Below, piece after piece: positions 6,475-16,394 of a stretch of DNA of 40,119 nt (the first letter of the stretch is position 1; every line of letters begins with the position of its first letter). The notes under the pieces were generated by a model that had not been told where the DNA came from, searched no databases, and saw only the letters and a list, made by a program, of their open reading frames with translations. The translations under genes were made by a program, and so were the position numbers. This DNA comes from Candidatus Thermoflexus tengchongensis (GTDB lineage Bacteria > Chloroflexota > Anaerolineae > Thermoflexales > Thermoflexaceae), in contig JAEVEX010000029.1 in NCBI GenBank assembly GCA_016842085.1, positions 1 through 40,119 of the forward strand. Direction: 5' to 3'.

Positions 6475-7715
6475 GCACGCTGTCGATCGTGATCCCCGCT
6501 TACAACGAGGAGGGCGCCATCCAGGCGGTGCTGGATCGGATCCGGATGATCGGGCCGGCCCTTCAAGAGGCCGGCTTGAGGGAATGGGAGATCCTGGTGG
6601 TGGATGATGGGTCCCGGGATCGCACGGCGGAGATCGTGGCCGCCTATCCAGAGGTCCGCCTGATCCGCCACCCGGTCAACCGGGGCTACGGGGCGGCGCT
6701 CAAGACCGGTTTCGCCCACGCCCGGGGGGAGTGGCTGGCCTTCCTGGATGCGGATGCCACATATCCGCCCGAAGCGATTCCGGAGCTCTACCGCGTCGCC
6801 CGGGCCAGCGGGGCCGATCTGGTGGTGGGGTCCCGCATGGACCGGGCGGATTCGGAGATGCCGCTGGTGCGCCGGATCGGCAACTGGGGGTTTGCGTTCC
6901 TGCTCCGGCTGCTGGGAGGGGCGGCGGTCCGCGACAGCGCCAGCGGCATGCGGCTGCTGCGGCGGGAGATCCTGGAGCGCCTGTATCCGCTGCCGGACGG
7001 CCTGAACTTCACCCCGGCGATGAGCGCCCGCGCGATCTACGAGAACATCCGGATGATCGAGGTGCCGATCCTCTATCGCGAGCGCCTGGGCCAGTCGAAA
7101 CTGCATCCGCTGCGGGATGGGGTGCGGTTCCTCCATTCGATCGTCTGGACGGTGTTCACATACAACCCGGTGCGGGTGTTCGGGATGGCCGGGTTCGGGC
7201 TCGGGCTGATGGGCCTGGCCCTGGGGGGGAGCGCGATCCTGTGGCCGGGCCCGGGGGGATGGTCCTTCCCGCGCCTGTTCGCTGCGGTGGTGCTGGTCGC
7301 CCTCGGGCTGCACCTCTTCGCCGTGGGGACGCTGTTCAACTATATCGTCTCGCTGTTCCACAAGCGCCCCATCCGTCAGGGGCTGTTCGGCCGTCCCCTG
7401 TTCCGCCGCCCTCTGGAGCAGCGCTTCCTGCCCATGGGCCTCTTCAGCGTCCTCCTCGGCCTGGGCCTGTATGGATGGGCGGTGATGGCGCGGCTGACCG
7501 CGCCCCCCTTCCCTGCCCCGTGGTTCGTTCCCGCGGTCAGCGCCCTCGCGGTGATCATGGGGGTGGACCTCCTCACCGCCGGGATCCTGGTCCGGGCCCT
7601 GGCGGAGCTCCGTCAGCGGGAACTCCAGGCCCGTCAGGACCTGGAGGCCGGGCCGGCGATCGTTTCGCCGGCGGAGCCCCTCCCTCAACCGGTCTCGATT
7701 TCCCATCCCGCATAG
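6471..7715 (+). CDS. Family 2 glycosyltransferase with C-terminal membrane domain
   Basis: A 414-residue inverting GT2 enzyme of the dolichyl-phosphate-mannose-synthase-like branch. The N-terminus SIVIPAYNEEG begins the nucleotide-sugar fold. Next come VVDDGSRDRT, the metal-binding FLDADATYPP (DAD at 93-95) and VVGSRMDRA with DSASGMRLLRREIL. A polar linker is followed by about four hydrophobic segments: two in the 230-310 region around a short loop, then two near 325-350 and 355-385. Such proteins usually act on the inner membrane face using a lipid-linked acceptor. The start overlaps the acyltransferase stop as ATGA. It is the last gene of the heptose operon before the secreted-protein block. 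Confidence 0.85.
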   Translation: MSTLSIVIPAYNEEGAIQAVLDRIRMIGPALQEAGLREWEILVVDDGSRDRTAEIVAAYPEVRLIRHPVNRGYGAALKTGFAHARGEWLAFLDADATYPPEAIPELYRVARASGADLVVGSRMDRADSEMPLVRRIGNWGFAFLLRLLGGAAVRDSASGMRLLRREILERLYPLPDGLNFTPAMSARAIYENIRMIEVPILYRERLGQSKLHPLRDGVRFLHSIVWTVFTYNPVRVFGMAGFGLGLMGLALGGSAILWPGPGGWSFPRLFAAVVLVALGLHLFAVGTLFNYIVSLFHKRPIRQGLFGRPLFRRPLEQRFLPMGLFSVLLGLGLYGWAVMARLTAPPFPAPWFVPAVSALAVIMGVDLLTAGILVRALAELRQRELQARQDLEAGPAIVSPAEPLPQPVSISHPA

Positions 7716-7731
7716 CCCGTCGCGATCGCGG

Positions 7732-8937
7732 ATGAGCCATCGGATCCTTCTGGCCTTCAGGCCGGCTGGCATGTGGCTTCTCCTCTTGCTCCTCCTTTCC
7801 GCGGCCTCCTCTTCTTCGCGGGCGAAGGCCGCGGGGGGGTTCTCTCTGCGCTTTTACGGGAACGGTGACAGAGATATCGACCGGGTCAAGATCCTCGTGG
7901 AGGGGCGATCCATCAACGTCGGCGGGGATTTCACCATCGAGTGGTGGATGAAGGCGCAGCTGTCGGAAAACCCCAGCTCAACATGCATGTCCGCGGCGGG
8001 AGATCTCTGGATCTTCGGCAACATCATCTTCGACCGGGATATCTTCGGACCGGGGGATTACGGCGACTACGGGATCTCCCTGGCCGGTGGGCGGATCGCC
8101 TTCGGGGTCAATCAGGGGGGAAATGGGTTCACCCTGTGCGGATCCATCCCGGTGGCGGATGGGAACTGGCATCACATTGCGGTCACCCGCCGTCAGAGCG
8201 ATGGGCGGATGCAGATCTTCGTGGACGGGCGGCTGGATGTCAGCGGCCTGGGGCCACCCGGGGACATCCGGTATCGGGATGGGCGTCCGACGGATTTTCC
8301 GAATGATCCCTACCTGGTGATCGGGGCGGAGAAGCACGACGCGGATCGCAGCACCTATCCCTCCTACAGTGGGTGGATCGACGAGGTGCGGATCTCCCGG
8401 ATCGTGCGCTACAGCGGGCCGTTCTCGCCCCCCACGACGCCTTTCACGCCTGATGCCGATACCCTTGCCCTGTATCATTTCGACGAGGGGCCTGCGGGGC
8501 CATGCACCGGCGGGATTGTGGATGCGGCGGGGGCCAATCCGGGGGAATGCCGCTATGGATCCATCGACCGGACAGCGGGCCCGGTTTACAGCACCGATAC
8601 GCCCTTCGGAGCGATCGCCCCGCCGTCGATCCTCTCCGGGCCGGTGGTCACCCCGTTCGCCACGACGGCTGTGGTGAGCTGGACCACCGATGTGGAGGCC
8701 AGCAGCGAAGTTCGATGGGGGGCTTCCTGCGGGGCATGGAGCCAGGGGCGCCAGGATCCCACGCCCACCCGCTCCCATTCCATCGTCCTCGACGGGCTGA
8801 ACCCCAGCACGAGCTATTGCGTTCAGGTCCGATCGGCGAATGCGGGAGGCTACACACCGTGGACGCCGGCGGAAGGTCTGAGCTTTACCACACGCGCCGC
8901 GGAGTTTCGGATCTACCTCCCGCTGATCCAGAGATAA
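7732..8937 (+). CDS. Secreted LamG-fold / fibronectin type III protein
   Basis: 401 residues with a Sec signal (hydrophobic run WLLLLLLLSAASS after RPAG). A concanavalin/LamG-like domain spans roughly residues 35-250, shown by FTIEWWMKA, DGNWHHIAVTRR, MQIFVDGRLDVSG and GWIDEVRISRIVRYSG. A fibronectin type III-like module spans roughly 295-390 (VVTPFATTAVVSWTTD, SSEVRWG, LDGLNPSTSYCVQVRSAN). The protein ends in FRIYLPLIQR, a short hydrophobic tail with a Pro seen on many Chloroflexota exported proteins. LamG domains typically bind glycans. No catalytic motif is visible, so a binding or adhesin role at the cell surface is the best guess. A second Met at residue 14 is an alternative start. Confidence 0.75.
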   Translation: MSHRILLAFRPAGMWLLLLLLLSAASSSSRAKAAGGFSLRFYGNGDRDIDRVKILVEGRSINVGGDFTIEWWMKAQLSENPSSTCMSAAGDLWIFGNIIFDRDIFGPGDYGDYGISLAGGRIAFGVNQGGNGFTLCGSIPVADGNWHHIAVTRRQSDGRMQIFVDGRLDVSGLGPPGDIRYRDGRPTDFPNDPYLVIGAEKHDADRSTYPSYSGWIDEVRISRIVRYSGPFSPPTTPFTPDADTLALYHFDEGPAGPCTGGIVDAAGANPGECRYGSIDRTAGPVYSTDTPFGAIAPPSILSGPVVTPFATTAVVSWTTDVEASSEVRWGASCGAWSQGRQDPTPTRSHSIVLDGLNPSTSYCVQVRSANAGGYTPWTPAEGLSFTTRAAEFRIYLPLIQR

Positions 8938-8998
8938 GCGTGGAGGGGTCCGGGAACAGGACTCCCAGGGCGCTCCGCGCTGGCGAAGGGAGACAAAA

Positions 8999-10306
8999 GT
9001 GAAAAGGCCGGGTGTTCGGCTGGGTTTCCTGTGGCTGGGGCTGATCGCAGGGATCGGAGGGATCCCGGGAAGGCCTCCGGGGATGGCGGAAGCCCAGGGG
9101 CTGTCGGCAGGCAGCTGGGAGAGCTGGACCGTTGAGTGGGGGGGCGAGGCCCACGAGGTGCGGGTTTACCGGCCGGATGGCTTCCCGTCCCACCGGCCCT
9201 ACCCGGTGGTTTACCTGCTGTCCGGATGGGCGATGGGGCTGGGCATGTGGGAGCGCCCGGATCTCCAGCAGGCCGCCGACGCCGCCCACATCCTGCTGGT
9301 GGCGCTGCAGGGGGAAGATGACGGCGTTCCCTCGTATTACTCGATCTATTCAGGCCTCCCATGGCCCGGAGGATCCGCCTGGAAGGTCTCGTTCTACGAC
9401 TGGTTCTTCCAGGGTGTCATGCCCTGGGTGGAACGTCGCTATCCGGTGCGGCGGGATGCAGGTGGGCGGGCGCTGGTGGGCTTTTCCATGGGCGGGAAAG
9501 GCGCGTTCTCCCTGGCCGCTCATCGCCCGGACTGGTTTGCCGCAGCGGTGTCCATCGGCGGGGTGCTGGATCTCACCCTTCACGATTCCGATGCCCTTCG
9601 GGCGGTCTATGGGCCCCGGGATGCCAGCCCGTTCCGCTATGCCGCGGATAACCCGGCGGAGCTGGCTCCGAATTTACAGGGATTGTCGTTGCTGATCCTC
9701 CATGGCGCGGACGATCCGGAGGTTAGCCCGGCTCACAGCCGGCGGATGCATGAGATCCTTCAGGCCCTGGGCTACCCCCATGTCTGGGAGGAGATCCCCG
9801 GGATGGGCCATGAGGTGAGCGCCTATGCGATCGAGCGGACCTTCGCGATATTGCGCGAGGCGTTCGGACGCCCGCGCGCTGTTCCCTCATCCTGGCGCTA
9901 TCGCTTCGCGGCCGCGACGGTGCGAACCGTTTACCGGATGACCCTTATCAAAAGCGATCCGGCTACATGGTCCGAGGTGTGGCATATCTCTCCCGAGGAG
10001 CTGGAGGTTCGAACGGACGATCGGCTCCTCCTCTTCACCCCACCGGTGGTTCCCCGAGGCGGCCGGGTGCGGATCCAGGTATGGAACCGCGAGACCGGTG
10101 CCCTGGCGCAACAGCTGGAGCGTCCGGCCCTGAACGGCCGCGTGCGGCTGGAGCTCCCGGCCGGGCACTGGACGATCCGGCTTCAGCCGCTTCGTCCCCA
10201 GCCCTCCATACCGAAGCGCATGGCTCCGCCGACGGGGATGGACGGGACGTTCGTCCGCAAACCGGGATGCGTGGAGGAAGACGTCATCTGCTACGTGGTC
10301 CGCTGA
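8999..10306 (+). CDS. Secreted alpha/beta-hydrolase esterase (esterase D-like)
   Basis: 435 residues starting at GTG with GGGAGA five bases upstream. A signal peptide ([14 protein letters not shown]) precedes an esterase D/feruloyl-esterase-like domain. The nucleophile elbow is GFSMGG (S163), followed by [14 protein letters not shown] (Asp near 238-239) and PGMGHEVS (H271), a complete Ser-Asp-His triad. After residue 290 there is a beta-rich C-terminal extension of about 140 residues ([42 protein letters not shown]) that I do not recognise as a named family. It probably removes acyl or acetyl groups from an extracellular polymer. It lies between two other exported proteins on the same strand, with a 61-base gap upstream. 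Confidence 0.8.
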   Translation: MKRPGVRLGFLWLGLIAGIGGIPGRPPGMAEAQGLSAGSWESWTVEWGGEAHEVRVYRPDGFPSHRPYPVVYLLSGWAMGLGMWERPDLQQAADAAHILLVALQGEDDGVPSYYSIYSGLPWPGGSAWKVSFYDWFFQGVMPWVERRYPVRRDAGGRALVGFSMGGKGAFSLAAHRPDWFAAAVSIGGVLDLTLHDSDALRAVYGPRDASPFRYAADNPAELAPNLQGLSLLILHGADDPEVSPAHSRRMHEILQALGYPHVWEEIPGMGHEVSAYAIERTFAILREAFGRPRAVPSSWRYRFAAATVRTVYRMTLIKSDPATWSEVWHISPEELEVRTDDRLLLFTPPVVPRGGRVRIQVWNRETGALAQQLERPALNGRVRLELPAGHWTIRLQPLRPQPSIPKRMAPPTGMDGTFVRKPGCVEEDVICYVVR

Positions 10307-10325
10307 TCCTGGGGAGGATTTCCCG

Positions 10326-13244
10326 ATGAGAGGATTCAGAGGCCGAACCGTGCGTTCCGCCCTGGCGCTTTTTCTGCTGGCCAGCCTGCTTCTGGGCCGG
10401 CTGTTCCTCTCCGGCGGGCGCCGCGCTCAGGCCGTGGCACCCGCCCCCATCGCCCTGGTCGTGGATCCCAGTGCACCGAACCCGTTCGGGCTTTATCTGG
10501 GGGAAATCCTGCGAGCGGAAGGCTGGGTCACCTACGATGTAATCCCTCTCTCCTCCATCTCGCCGTCGCTCCTTCAGCCCTACGCGATCGTCTTGCTGGC
10601 GGAAGTTCCTCTGGATGGAACGCAGGCCGGGGTCCTGCGGAACTATGTGGAAAACGGGGGACGTCTGATCGCCATGCGCCCCGCGCCGGAGCTGCGCGCC
10701 GCCATGGGATGGAACATCGCTGGAACGCTTTCGGATGCTTACATCCGGTTCGAGCCAGATCACCCGACCGTTCAGGGCCTGGCAACCGAGAGCCTTCAGT
10801 TCCACGGGGTGGGGGATCTTTACGCCCCACAGGGCGTGGAGGTGATCGCCCGGTTCTATCAGGATCGGGATACGAACAGCGGGTTTGCGGCGATCGGGCG
10901 TGTGGCCCGGGGGAACGGATGGGCGGCGTTCTGGGGCTATGACCTGGCCCGCAGCATTGCCCTCACCCGCCAGGGGAACCCGGACTGGGTGGGGCAGGAT
11001 CGGGAACCGGACGGGATCCTCCGAACCACCGATGTGTTCAGTGGATGGATCGACCTGGAACGCATCGCCATCCCGCAGGCCGACGAACAGATGCGGTTGC
11101 TCTCACGGCTGATCCGCGAGGGCCTGGCCGCGGCCGCCCCTGTGCCCCAGCTCTGGTATTTCCCGGATGGCGCTCGAAGCCTCCTGGTCCTCACTGCCGA
11201 TGCCCATGGGGGCCTCCAGAGCTATTACGAGGGAGAGATCGCCAGCATCGAATCCTTCAACGCCCGCGTGACGCTCTTTTTGACCCTGAACTTCGATTCA
11301 TGCCCGAGCGTGCCCACACCGGATTCGGTGAACGCATGGCGAGCGGCCGGGCACACCGTTGGGATCCATCCCTATGTTGGTGTGGATGATGGATATGACT
11401 TCGGGGATTTCCGGACCAGCACCATGCGCACCCGCGATCGCTTCCTGCGGTGCTATGGCCCGCCGCTTTCCCCCACCATCCGCACCCACCAGATCCGGAT
11501 GGGGGCCGGCTGGGTGGGCAACGCGCGCGTCCATGCGGAGTTCGGTTTCCCCCTGAACCTGGATTATTACATGCGCGGCCGGGTGACCGCGCGCCCGGAT
11601 GGAACCCAGGCCCATGGGTATCTGACCGGGAGCGGGCTCCCCATGCGCTTTGTGGATCTCAACGGGGAGATCCTGCCGGTCTACCAGCAGCTGACCAACA
11701 TCGTGGACGAGCAATACATGGATCAGCCCTTTTACCCCGACTGGCGTCGGGATGCGGATCAGGTCATCGCCATGATGGACGCAGGGCTCAACGCTTACTA
11801 TTCCGCCTTTGTGGCCAACTTCCACGTGGATTACTACAACTGGGGGGAGATCCGGCCCTGGGCGGAAGCGATTATGGCGGCGGCGCGATCTCGCGGCATG
11901 CCCATCTGGACCGCGGATCAATGGCTGGATTATGTGCTCAACCGGGACACCGCGCAAATTCAGGATCTGCAATGGGATGGGGCCGCCGGGCGCCTCTCGT
12001 TCACCTTCGTCAGTACGCCCACGCTCTCCTTCTCGCACACGCTCTGGCTGCCGCAGCGTTTCGGGGCATGGGAGATCCGCGAGGCCCGGGTGGATGGCCA
12101 GCTCGTCCCTCTCCTGTCTCAAACCCTGCGGGGGAGTCCAGGGGTTTTCCTGCTTCTGGTCCCCGGTTCCCATGCGGTGGTGATCTCCTTCGCGCCTTTC
12201 GGAGGGCCCACGCCCACCCGCACCCCCAGCTCGACACCGACGGCGACCGCCACCCCTACGCGAACGCCCACTCCCAGCCCGACACCGACGGCGACGCCGA
12301 GCCCCACGCCCACCCGCACCCCCAGCCCGACACCAACGGCGACCGCCACCCCTACGCGAACGCCCACTCCCAGCCCGACGCCGACGGCGACGCCGAGCCC
12401 CACGCCCACCCGCACCCCCAGCCCGACGCCGAGCCCGACCCCCAGTCCCACGCCGACCATTCCGCCGGTCGCCTGGATAGAGGGGAGCGGAGGATGGAGC
12501 CCGGTCTTGCCGGTGGCCGGCGAACTGGTCACGCTGACCCTTACCATAACGAACACCGGGCCGGCAGAAGCCCGGGGGCTGGACGTTCATGCCGTCTTCC
12601 CACCTTTCGCGACGGTCCGGGCATGTGATCCGAACCCCTGTCAGGTGGAACCGGGGGCACTGCGTTGGACCGGGGCCTGGCTTCCGCCAGGCCAGGCGCA
12701 GATCCTGACCGGCGTCCTGGATCTGCACCCGGAGGCGCTGGGGGATCTCTCCACCCGCATCGAGATCTCTTCGACTGAAACCCCATTGCAGGGAGAGACG
12801 GACTTCACCGTCACAACCTCTATCACCTCCCACGTCGATCTGGTTCTATCCGGACAGGTGGAGCCGAACCCGGTCATCGCCGGCCAATCAATAACCCTTA
12901 CGATGGTCCTGACGAACGCCGGGCCCAGCACGGCGCGAGCGGTGCAGCTGGAGGCTTCATGGCCGCCCAGCCTCACGCTGGAAGCCTGCGTGCCCTCATG
13001 CACGAGTACGTCAGGGGCTCGCTGGGCCCTGGACCTCCTTTCCCCACGGGAGCCAGCGTTCTTTCAGATCCGGCTCCGCGTGGCTCCCGATTTCACCGGG
13101 ATCGCTCCCATGGAGGTCCAGGCACGCTCCGCCCCTGTGGAGATTGACCCCCATACAAATTCCCAACGATTTGACCTCCAGGTCCTAACCCGCTTCCGCT
13201 ACCGTGTGTTCATGCCCGTGATCCTGCATGCGGGGTCCCCGTAG
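10326..13244 (+). CDS. Large exported protein: amidotransferase-like + deacetylase-like + DUF11 domains
   Basis: 972 residues with a Sec signal ([20 protein letters not shown]). Residues about 40-270 look like a class I glutamine-amidotransferase/ThuA-type fold ([55 protein letters not shown]). Residues about 275-560 resemble a divergent NodB/polysaccharide-deacetylase barrel ([48 protein letters not shown]). A beta region is followed by a Pro/Thr/Ser linker and two DUF11-like Ig modules ([18 protein letters not shown] and [17 protein letters not shown]). The tail is [14 protein letters not shown]. Domains one and two are shared with the Tat protein at 16395. Substrate is unknown and enzymatic activity unproven. 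The classical deacetylase D-D/H-x-x-x-H set is not intact. Confidence 0.8.
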   Translation: MRGFRGRTVRSALALFLLASLLLGRLFLSGGRRAQAVAPAPIALVVDPSAPNPFGLYLGEILRAEGWVTYDVIPLSSISPSLLQPYAIVLLAEVPLDGTQAGVLRNYVENGGRLIAMRPAPELRAAMGWNIAGTLSDAYIRFEPDHPTVQGLATESLQFHGVGDLYAPQGVEVIARFYQDRDTNSGFAAIGRVARGNGWAAFWGYDLARSIALTRQGNPDWVGQDREPDGILRTTDVFSGWIDLERIAIPQADEQMRLLSRLIREGLAAAAPVPQLWYFPDGARSLLVLTADAHGGLQSYYEGEIASIESFNARVTLFLTLNFDSCPSVPTPDSVNAWRAAGHTVGIHPYVGVDDGYDFGDFRTSTMRTRDRFLRCYGPPLSPTIRTHQIRMGAGWVGNARVHAEFGFPLNLDYYMRGRVTARPDGTQAHGYLTGSGLPMRFVDLNGEILPVYQQLTNIVDEQYMDQPFYPDWRRDADQVIAMMDAGLNAYYSAFVANFHVDYYNWGEIRPWAEAIMAAARSRGMPIWTADQWLDYVLNRDTAQIQDLQWDGAAGRLSFTFVSTPTLSFSHTLWLPQRFGAWEIREARVDGQLVPLLSQTLRGSPGVFLLLVPGSHAVVISFAPFGGPTPTRTPSSTPTATATPTRTPTPSPTPTATPSPTPTRTPSPTPTATATPTRTPTPSPTPTATPSPTPTRTPSPTPSPTPSPTPTIPPVAWIEGSGGWSPVLPVAGELVTLTLTITNTGPAEARGLDVHAVFPPFATVRACDPNPCQVEPGALRWTGAWLPPGQAQILTGVLDLHPEALGDLSTRIEISSTETPLQGETDFTVTTSITSHVDLVLSGQVEPNPVIAGQSITLTMVLTNAGPSTARAVQLEASWPPSLTLEACVPSCTSTSGARWALDLLSPREPAFFQIRLRVAPDFTGIAPMEVQARSAPVEIDPHTNSQRFDLQVLTRFRYRVFMPVILHAGSP
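12207..12465 (+). repeat. 96-bp tandem repeats coding a Pro/Thr linker
   Basis: The stretch cccacgcccacccgcacccc recurs at 12207, 12303 and 12399, a period of exactly 96 bases (32 codons), for about two and a half copies. It encodes the [20 protein letters not shown]-type linker that tethers the catalytic-like part to the DUF11 domains. Such linkers are flexible and often O-glycosylated. Confidence 0.85.
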
Positions 13245-13320
13245 AGTGGGATCAGCTTCGAACAGCATCCTGAAAGCATGGGACGGGTGGAACGGATGCA
13301 GGTGTGAAAGGAGCGGAAGG

Positions 13321-14985
13321 ATGGCCACACAGACGCAGATACCGGTTGTTGAAGAGGAGGAGCTGCGGCGCAACCTGGGGACGCGGCGGATCCCTCCGCT
13401 GCCGGCTCCCAAATTCCCGGACGCCAGCCCGGTGATCCGGCGGCTGCGACCGCCCCGTTCATCCGAAGCCGTGGATGTGCTCCTGGTGAATCCACCTTCC
13501 CCGGATGGGGCAGTCTGGATCCGCAGCCAGCATCGGGTGGGTCGTCGCTCCCGGGAGAACATGATCTGGCCTCAGGTGAGCCTGGCTCAGATGGCGGCCA
13601 TGCTCCATCCGGATTACAGCGTGGAGATCGTGGACGCCATCGCGCTACGGATGGACTGGAAGGAGTTCGAAGATCTGCTTCGCCGCAAGCAGCCGAAATA
13701 CTACATCACCCAGGTCACCGCCCCCACCCTCACCAACGATATGTATGGCGCCTTCCTGGCCCGCAGCCTGGGCGCGAAGACTATCGCCTTCGGGACCCAC
13801 GTGACCCCCATGCCGATCCCGACGATGGAGGCCTACCCCGCGCTGGATTTCGTGCTGCGGGGGGAGCCGGAGCTCACCCTGCGGGAGCTGATCGACACCC
13901 TGGAGGGCCGGGTCCCTGAAGGCCGCATCCGGCGGTTGTTCGAGGACAGCGATCCCGGGTGGTTCCCCCTGAACGAGGGGGAGGCTCGGGAGTGGCCCCT
14001 GGAGGAGAAGCTGGCTCGCATCAAGGGGCTGGTCTGGCGTCGGAACGGCGAGATCCGCGTGAACATCGACCGTCCTTTCATCCGCAACCTGGACGACATG
14101 CCGCTTCCGCTGCACCATCTGTTGCCCCTCTATCATTACCGGGCGCCGATGATCCGGGGCCCATACACCTTCATCGTGACCAGCCGGGGCTGCACCGCCG
14201 GGTGCACCTACTGCATCAAGCACGTGAGCTACCAGTACTCCATCCGCCTCCGTTCCCCCGAGAACATCGTGGAGGAGATCCGTCACCTCGTGGATCTGGG
14301 GATCCGGAACATCCATATGTATGCCGACCTCTTCACCATCAGCCGGGATCAGGTGATGGGGATGTGCGATCTGCTGATCCGCGAGGGGATCCGGATCCGC
14401 TGGACATGCAACAGCCGGGTGGACTACGTGGATCGGGAGATGCTGCGCCGGATGGCTCAGGCGGGCTGCTGGTTGATCTCCTGGGGCATCGAATCGGCGA
14501 ACGAGCAGATCCTGAAGGGGGTGCGTAAGGGATACCGTCTGGAGCAGGCGCCCCAGGCCCTTCGCTGGGCGAAGGAGGCCGGGATCAAGAACTGGGGCTA
14601 CTTCATTATCGGCCTGCCCGGGGAGACCGAGGAGACCATCCGGCAAACCATCGAGTTCGCCAAGTCCCTTCCGCTAGACCTCGCCCTCTTCCATATCGCG
14701 GCCCCTTATCCGGGCACTCCCTTCTTCTTCCAGGTGGTGGAGAACAACTGGTTCCGCCCGGGCACGGCCTGGGAGGAAGTGGACATGGATCGCTCAACGG
14801 TCCTGGACTATCCGGGGCTGCCGGCAGAGCGGCTGGAATACTGGCAGAAGCGGGCGTTCCGGGAATGGGCGCTGCGACCCGGGCCGATCCTCACCTTCCT
14901 GAAGGGCGCGCTGGATCCGGCGGTGGTGGGGTCCGCCATGGAGGTGGCCATCCGCCATGCGCGATGGCTCCTGGGGATGGAGTAG
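13321..14985 (+). CDS. B12-binding-domain radical SAM protein
   Basis: 554 residues from ATG 13321, which has GGAGCGGAAGG just upstream. The frame is open to 13228 but that extension overlaps the previous gene and looks non-coding. An N-terminal cobalamin-binding-like domain spans about 50-205 (VDVLLVNPPSPDG, VEIVDAIALRMDW, FGTHVTPMP, DFVLRGEPELTLRELI). The radical SAM core follows with SRGCTAGCTYC (C291, C295, C298), binding the 4Fe-4S cluster, and later MAQAGCWLISWGIES and GYFIIGLPGETEETI. This is the BchE/P-methylase-like class, which does difficult C-H chemistry on lipids, sugars or cofactors. The substrate cannot be told from sequence. Its position between two exported paralogues and an acyltransferase suggests modification of a surface lipid or glycan. 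Confidence 0.85.
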   Translation: MATQTQIPVVEEEELRRNLGTRRIPPLPAPKFPDASPVIRRLRPPRSSEAVDVLLVNPPSPDGAVWIRSQHRVGRRSRENMIWPQVSLAQMAAMLHPDYSVEIVDAIALRMDWKEFEDLLRRKQPKYYITQVTAPTLTNDMYGAFLARSLGAKTIAFGTHVTPMPIPTMEAYPALDFVLRGEPELTLRELIDTLEGRVPEGRIRRLFEDSDPGWFPLNEGEAREWPLEEKLARIKGLVWRRNGEIRVNIDRPFIRNLDDMPLPLHHLLPLYHYRAPMIRGPYTFIVTSRGCTAGCTYCIKHVSYQYSIRLRSPENIVEEIRHLVDLGIRNIHMYADLFTISRDQVMGMCDLLIREGIRIRWTCNSRVDYVDREMLRRMAQAGCWLISWGIESANEQILKGVRKGYRLEQAPQALRWAKEAGIKNWGYFIIGLPGETEETIRQTIEFAKSLPLDLALFHIAAPYPGTPFFFQVVENNWFRPGTAWEEVDMDRSTVLDYPGLPAERLEYWQKRAFREWALRPGPILTFLKGALDPAVVGSAMEVAIRHARWLLGME

Positions 14986-15004
14986 ATCACCGGAGGCGGC
15001 TCCC

Positions 15005-16243
15005 ATGACGGGATCGGTTTCCACGGGGGCTCCCCGACTGGCCTGGCTCTCCGCGATGCGGGGTCTGGCCATCCTGATGATTGTGCTTTATCACATCACG
15101 ATCGCCATCTATGGGGTGCCCTGGTTCGCTCACCCCCGGAGCGACTGGCCGGAGCTGACGGCCCGGATCGCCCAGCTCCGGCCGATCCCCCAGGAAAATC
15201 TGGGGGCTTTTCTGCTAGCCAACCTGTTCCGCTACACCGGCTGGCTGGGGTATCAGGGCACCGGGGTGTTCCTGGTGATCAGCGGGTTCGGTCTCACCTG
15301 GGCGCTGGTCAGCCGTTCCCGGGAGGCCCTCCTGGATCGCCGGGCGTTCTACATGCGGCGCTTCCTGCGCCTGTTCCCCCTCTACTGGGCTGGACATCTG
15401 TTCTTTCTGGTCTTCAACAACCTGGTGGGCTGGCGGCCGTTCTCCCCCCTGGACCCCCGTTTCATGCTCAGTCTGCTTGGGCTCCGGTTTTTGCCCGGGG
15501 TCTTCCATTTTATCTCCCCGGCGTGGTGGTTCATCGTGCTGATCATGCAGCTTTATGCGGTCTTCCCCTTTCTCTGGGAAGCCCTGAAGCGGCTCGGGGC
15601 GGTCCGGTTCTGGATCGCGGCGGTGCTCCTCACAGTGCTCACCCGGGCGATCGGCTTCCTCCTCCTGCCGGTGGATCCGGAGATGTGGTCCCGGGGGTTA
15701 CTGTTCACCTCACGGCTGGGGGAGTTCGCCATGGGGATGGTCCTGGCCTGGCAGGCGGCAGGGGATCCGGGGAAAGTTCATAGCTGGCTGCGCTCGCCGC
15801 GCTCCTGGCTGGCTCTCCTGGTTCTATATGGATGGGGAATGGGGCTCTCCTTCACACGGCCCGGGGCGGCGATCGCCCCCCTTTTCATCGCTCCGGCCGT
15901 GACGGGCTTCCTGATGCTGCTGGCCCGGGATCTCCTGCCCCGCTGGCCACAAGCCGCCCGGGCTTTCGCCCAGGTCGGCACCTTTTCCTATGGGGTGATG
16001 GTCTTCCACCAGCCCCTCCTCTGGGCGCTGATCGTCTGGCTGTGGCCGTTCCGCATGCCGCTGACCATCCGCCTGGGCCTCATCGGGGCCGCCACTCTCC
16101 TCATTATCCTTTTCTCCGCGGCGGCGGAGATCGGGATAAACGGGTTGCTGCGCCGATGGCCCCTCAACCGGATCTTCCCGCCCCTCGGACCTTACGCCCG
16201 CGTTCCAGTCCGGAATACATCCCTCTTATTCCCACGATCGTGA
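15005..16243 (+). CDS. Acyltransferase 3 (OafA/YrhL-like) membrane protein
   Basis: 412 residues from ATG 15005 (GGAGGCGG upstream). The frame extends to 14957 but that stretch lies inside the preceding gene. Ten or so hydrophobic segments are visible. The first holds the family's essential His in AILMIVLYHITIAIYG, followed by GYQGTGVFLVISGFGLTWAL and RRFLRLFPLYWAGHLFF. These three match the acyltransferase_3 signature. The family moves acyl groups across the membrane to glycans or lipids outside the cell. It starts 19 bases after the radical SAM gene, so the two are probably co-transcribed. Confidence 0.87.
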   Translation: MTGSVSTGAPRLAWLSAMRGLAILMIVLYHITIAIYGVPWFAHPRSDWPELTARIAQLRPIPQENLGAFLLANLFRYTGWLGYQGTGVFLVISGFGLTWALVSRSREALLDRRAFYMRRFLRLFPLYWAGHLFFLVFNNLVGWRPFSPLDPRFMLSLLGLRFLPGVFHFISPAWWFIVLIMQLYAVFPFLWEALKRLGAVRFWIAAVLLTVLTRAIGFLLLPVDPEMWSRGLLFTSRLGEFAMGMVLAWQAAGDPGKVHSWLRSPRSWLALLVLYGWGMGLSFTRPGAAIAPLFIAPAVTGFLMLLARDLLPRWPQAARAFAQVGTFSYGVMVFHQPLLWALIVWLWPFRMPLTIRLGLIGAATLLIILFSAAAEIGINGLLRRWPLNRIFPPLGPYARVPVRNTSLLFPRS

Positions 16244-16334
16244 AGTAGGACAGCTGCAAGAAGCCGTCCGGCCTGCCTTGAAGCCCCCGGGGCAGCCCAT
16301 CCTTTCAGGAGTTGCTGGGGGATTTCGGGACCGT

Positions 16335-16367
16335 GGGGAGGAGGGGGCGAAGCCATCCCTCCTCCCC
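16335..16367 (+). promoter_or_regulatory. Hairpin in the leader of the Tat-exported protein gene
   Basis: GGGGAGGAGGG (16335-16345) pairs perfectly with CCCTCCTCCCC (16357-16367) around an 11-base loop. No U-run follows, so it is not a normal intrinsic terminator. The left arm resembles a ribosome-binding sequence. The hairpin lies about 28 bases before the ATG at 16395 and could influence translation or mark the end of the acyltransferase transcript. Confidence 0.5.
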
Positions 16368-16394
16368 TGCTTCGAGCTCAATGGAAGGTAAGGC

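Noticed and set aside
12207-12465. Regular repeats as a possible CRISPR array
   Set aside because: The 96-base units are contiguous, in frame and encode a Pro/Thr linker; there are no unique spacers.
16335-16367. Hairpin as a rho-independent terminator after the acyltransferase gene
   Set aside because: The stem is strong but no T-run follows, so I list it only as a leader hairpin of unclear role.
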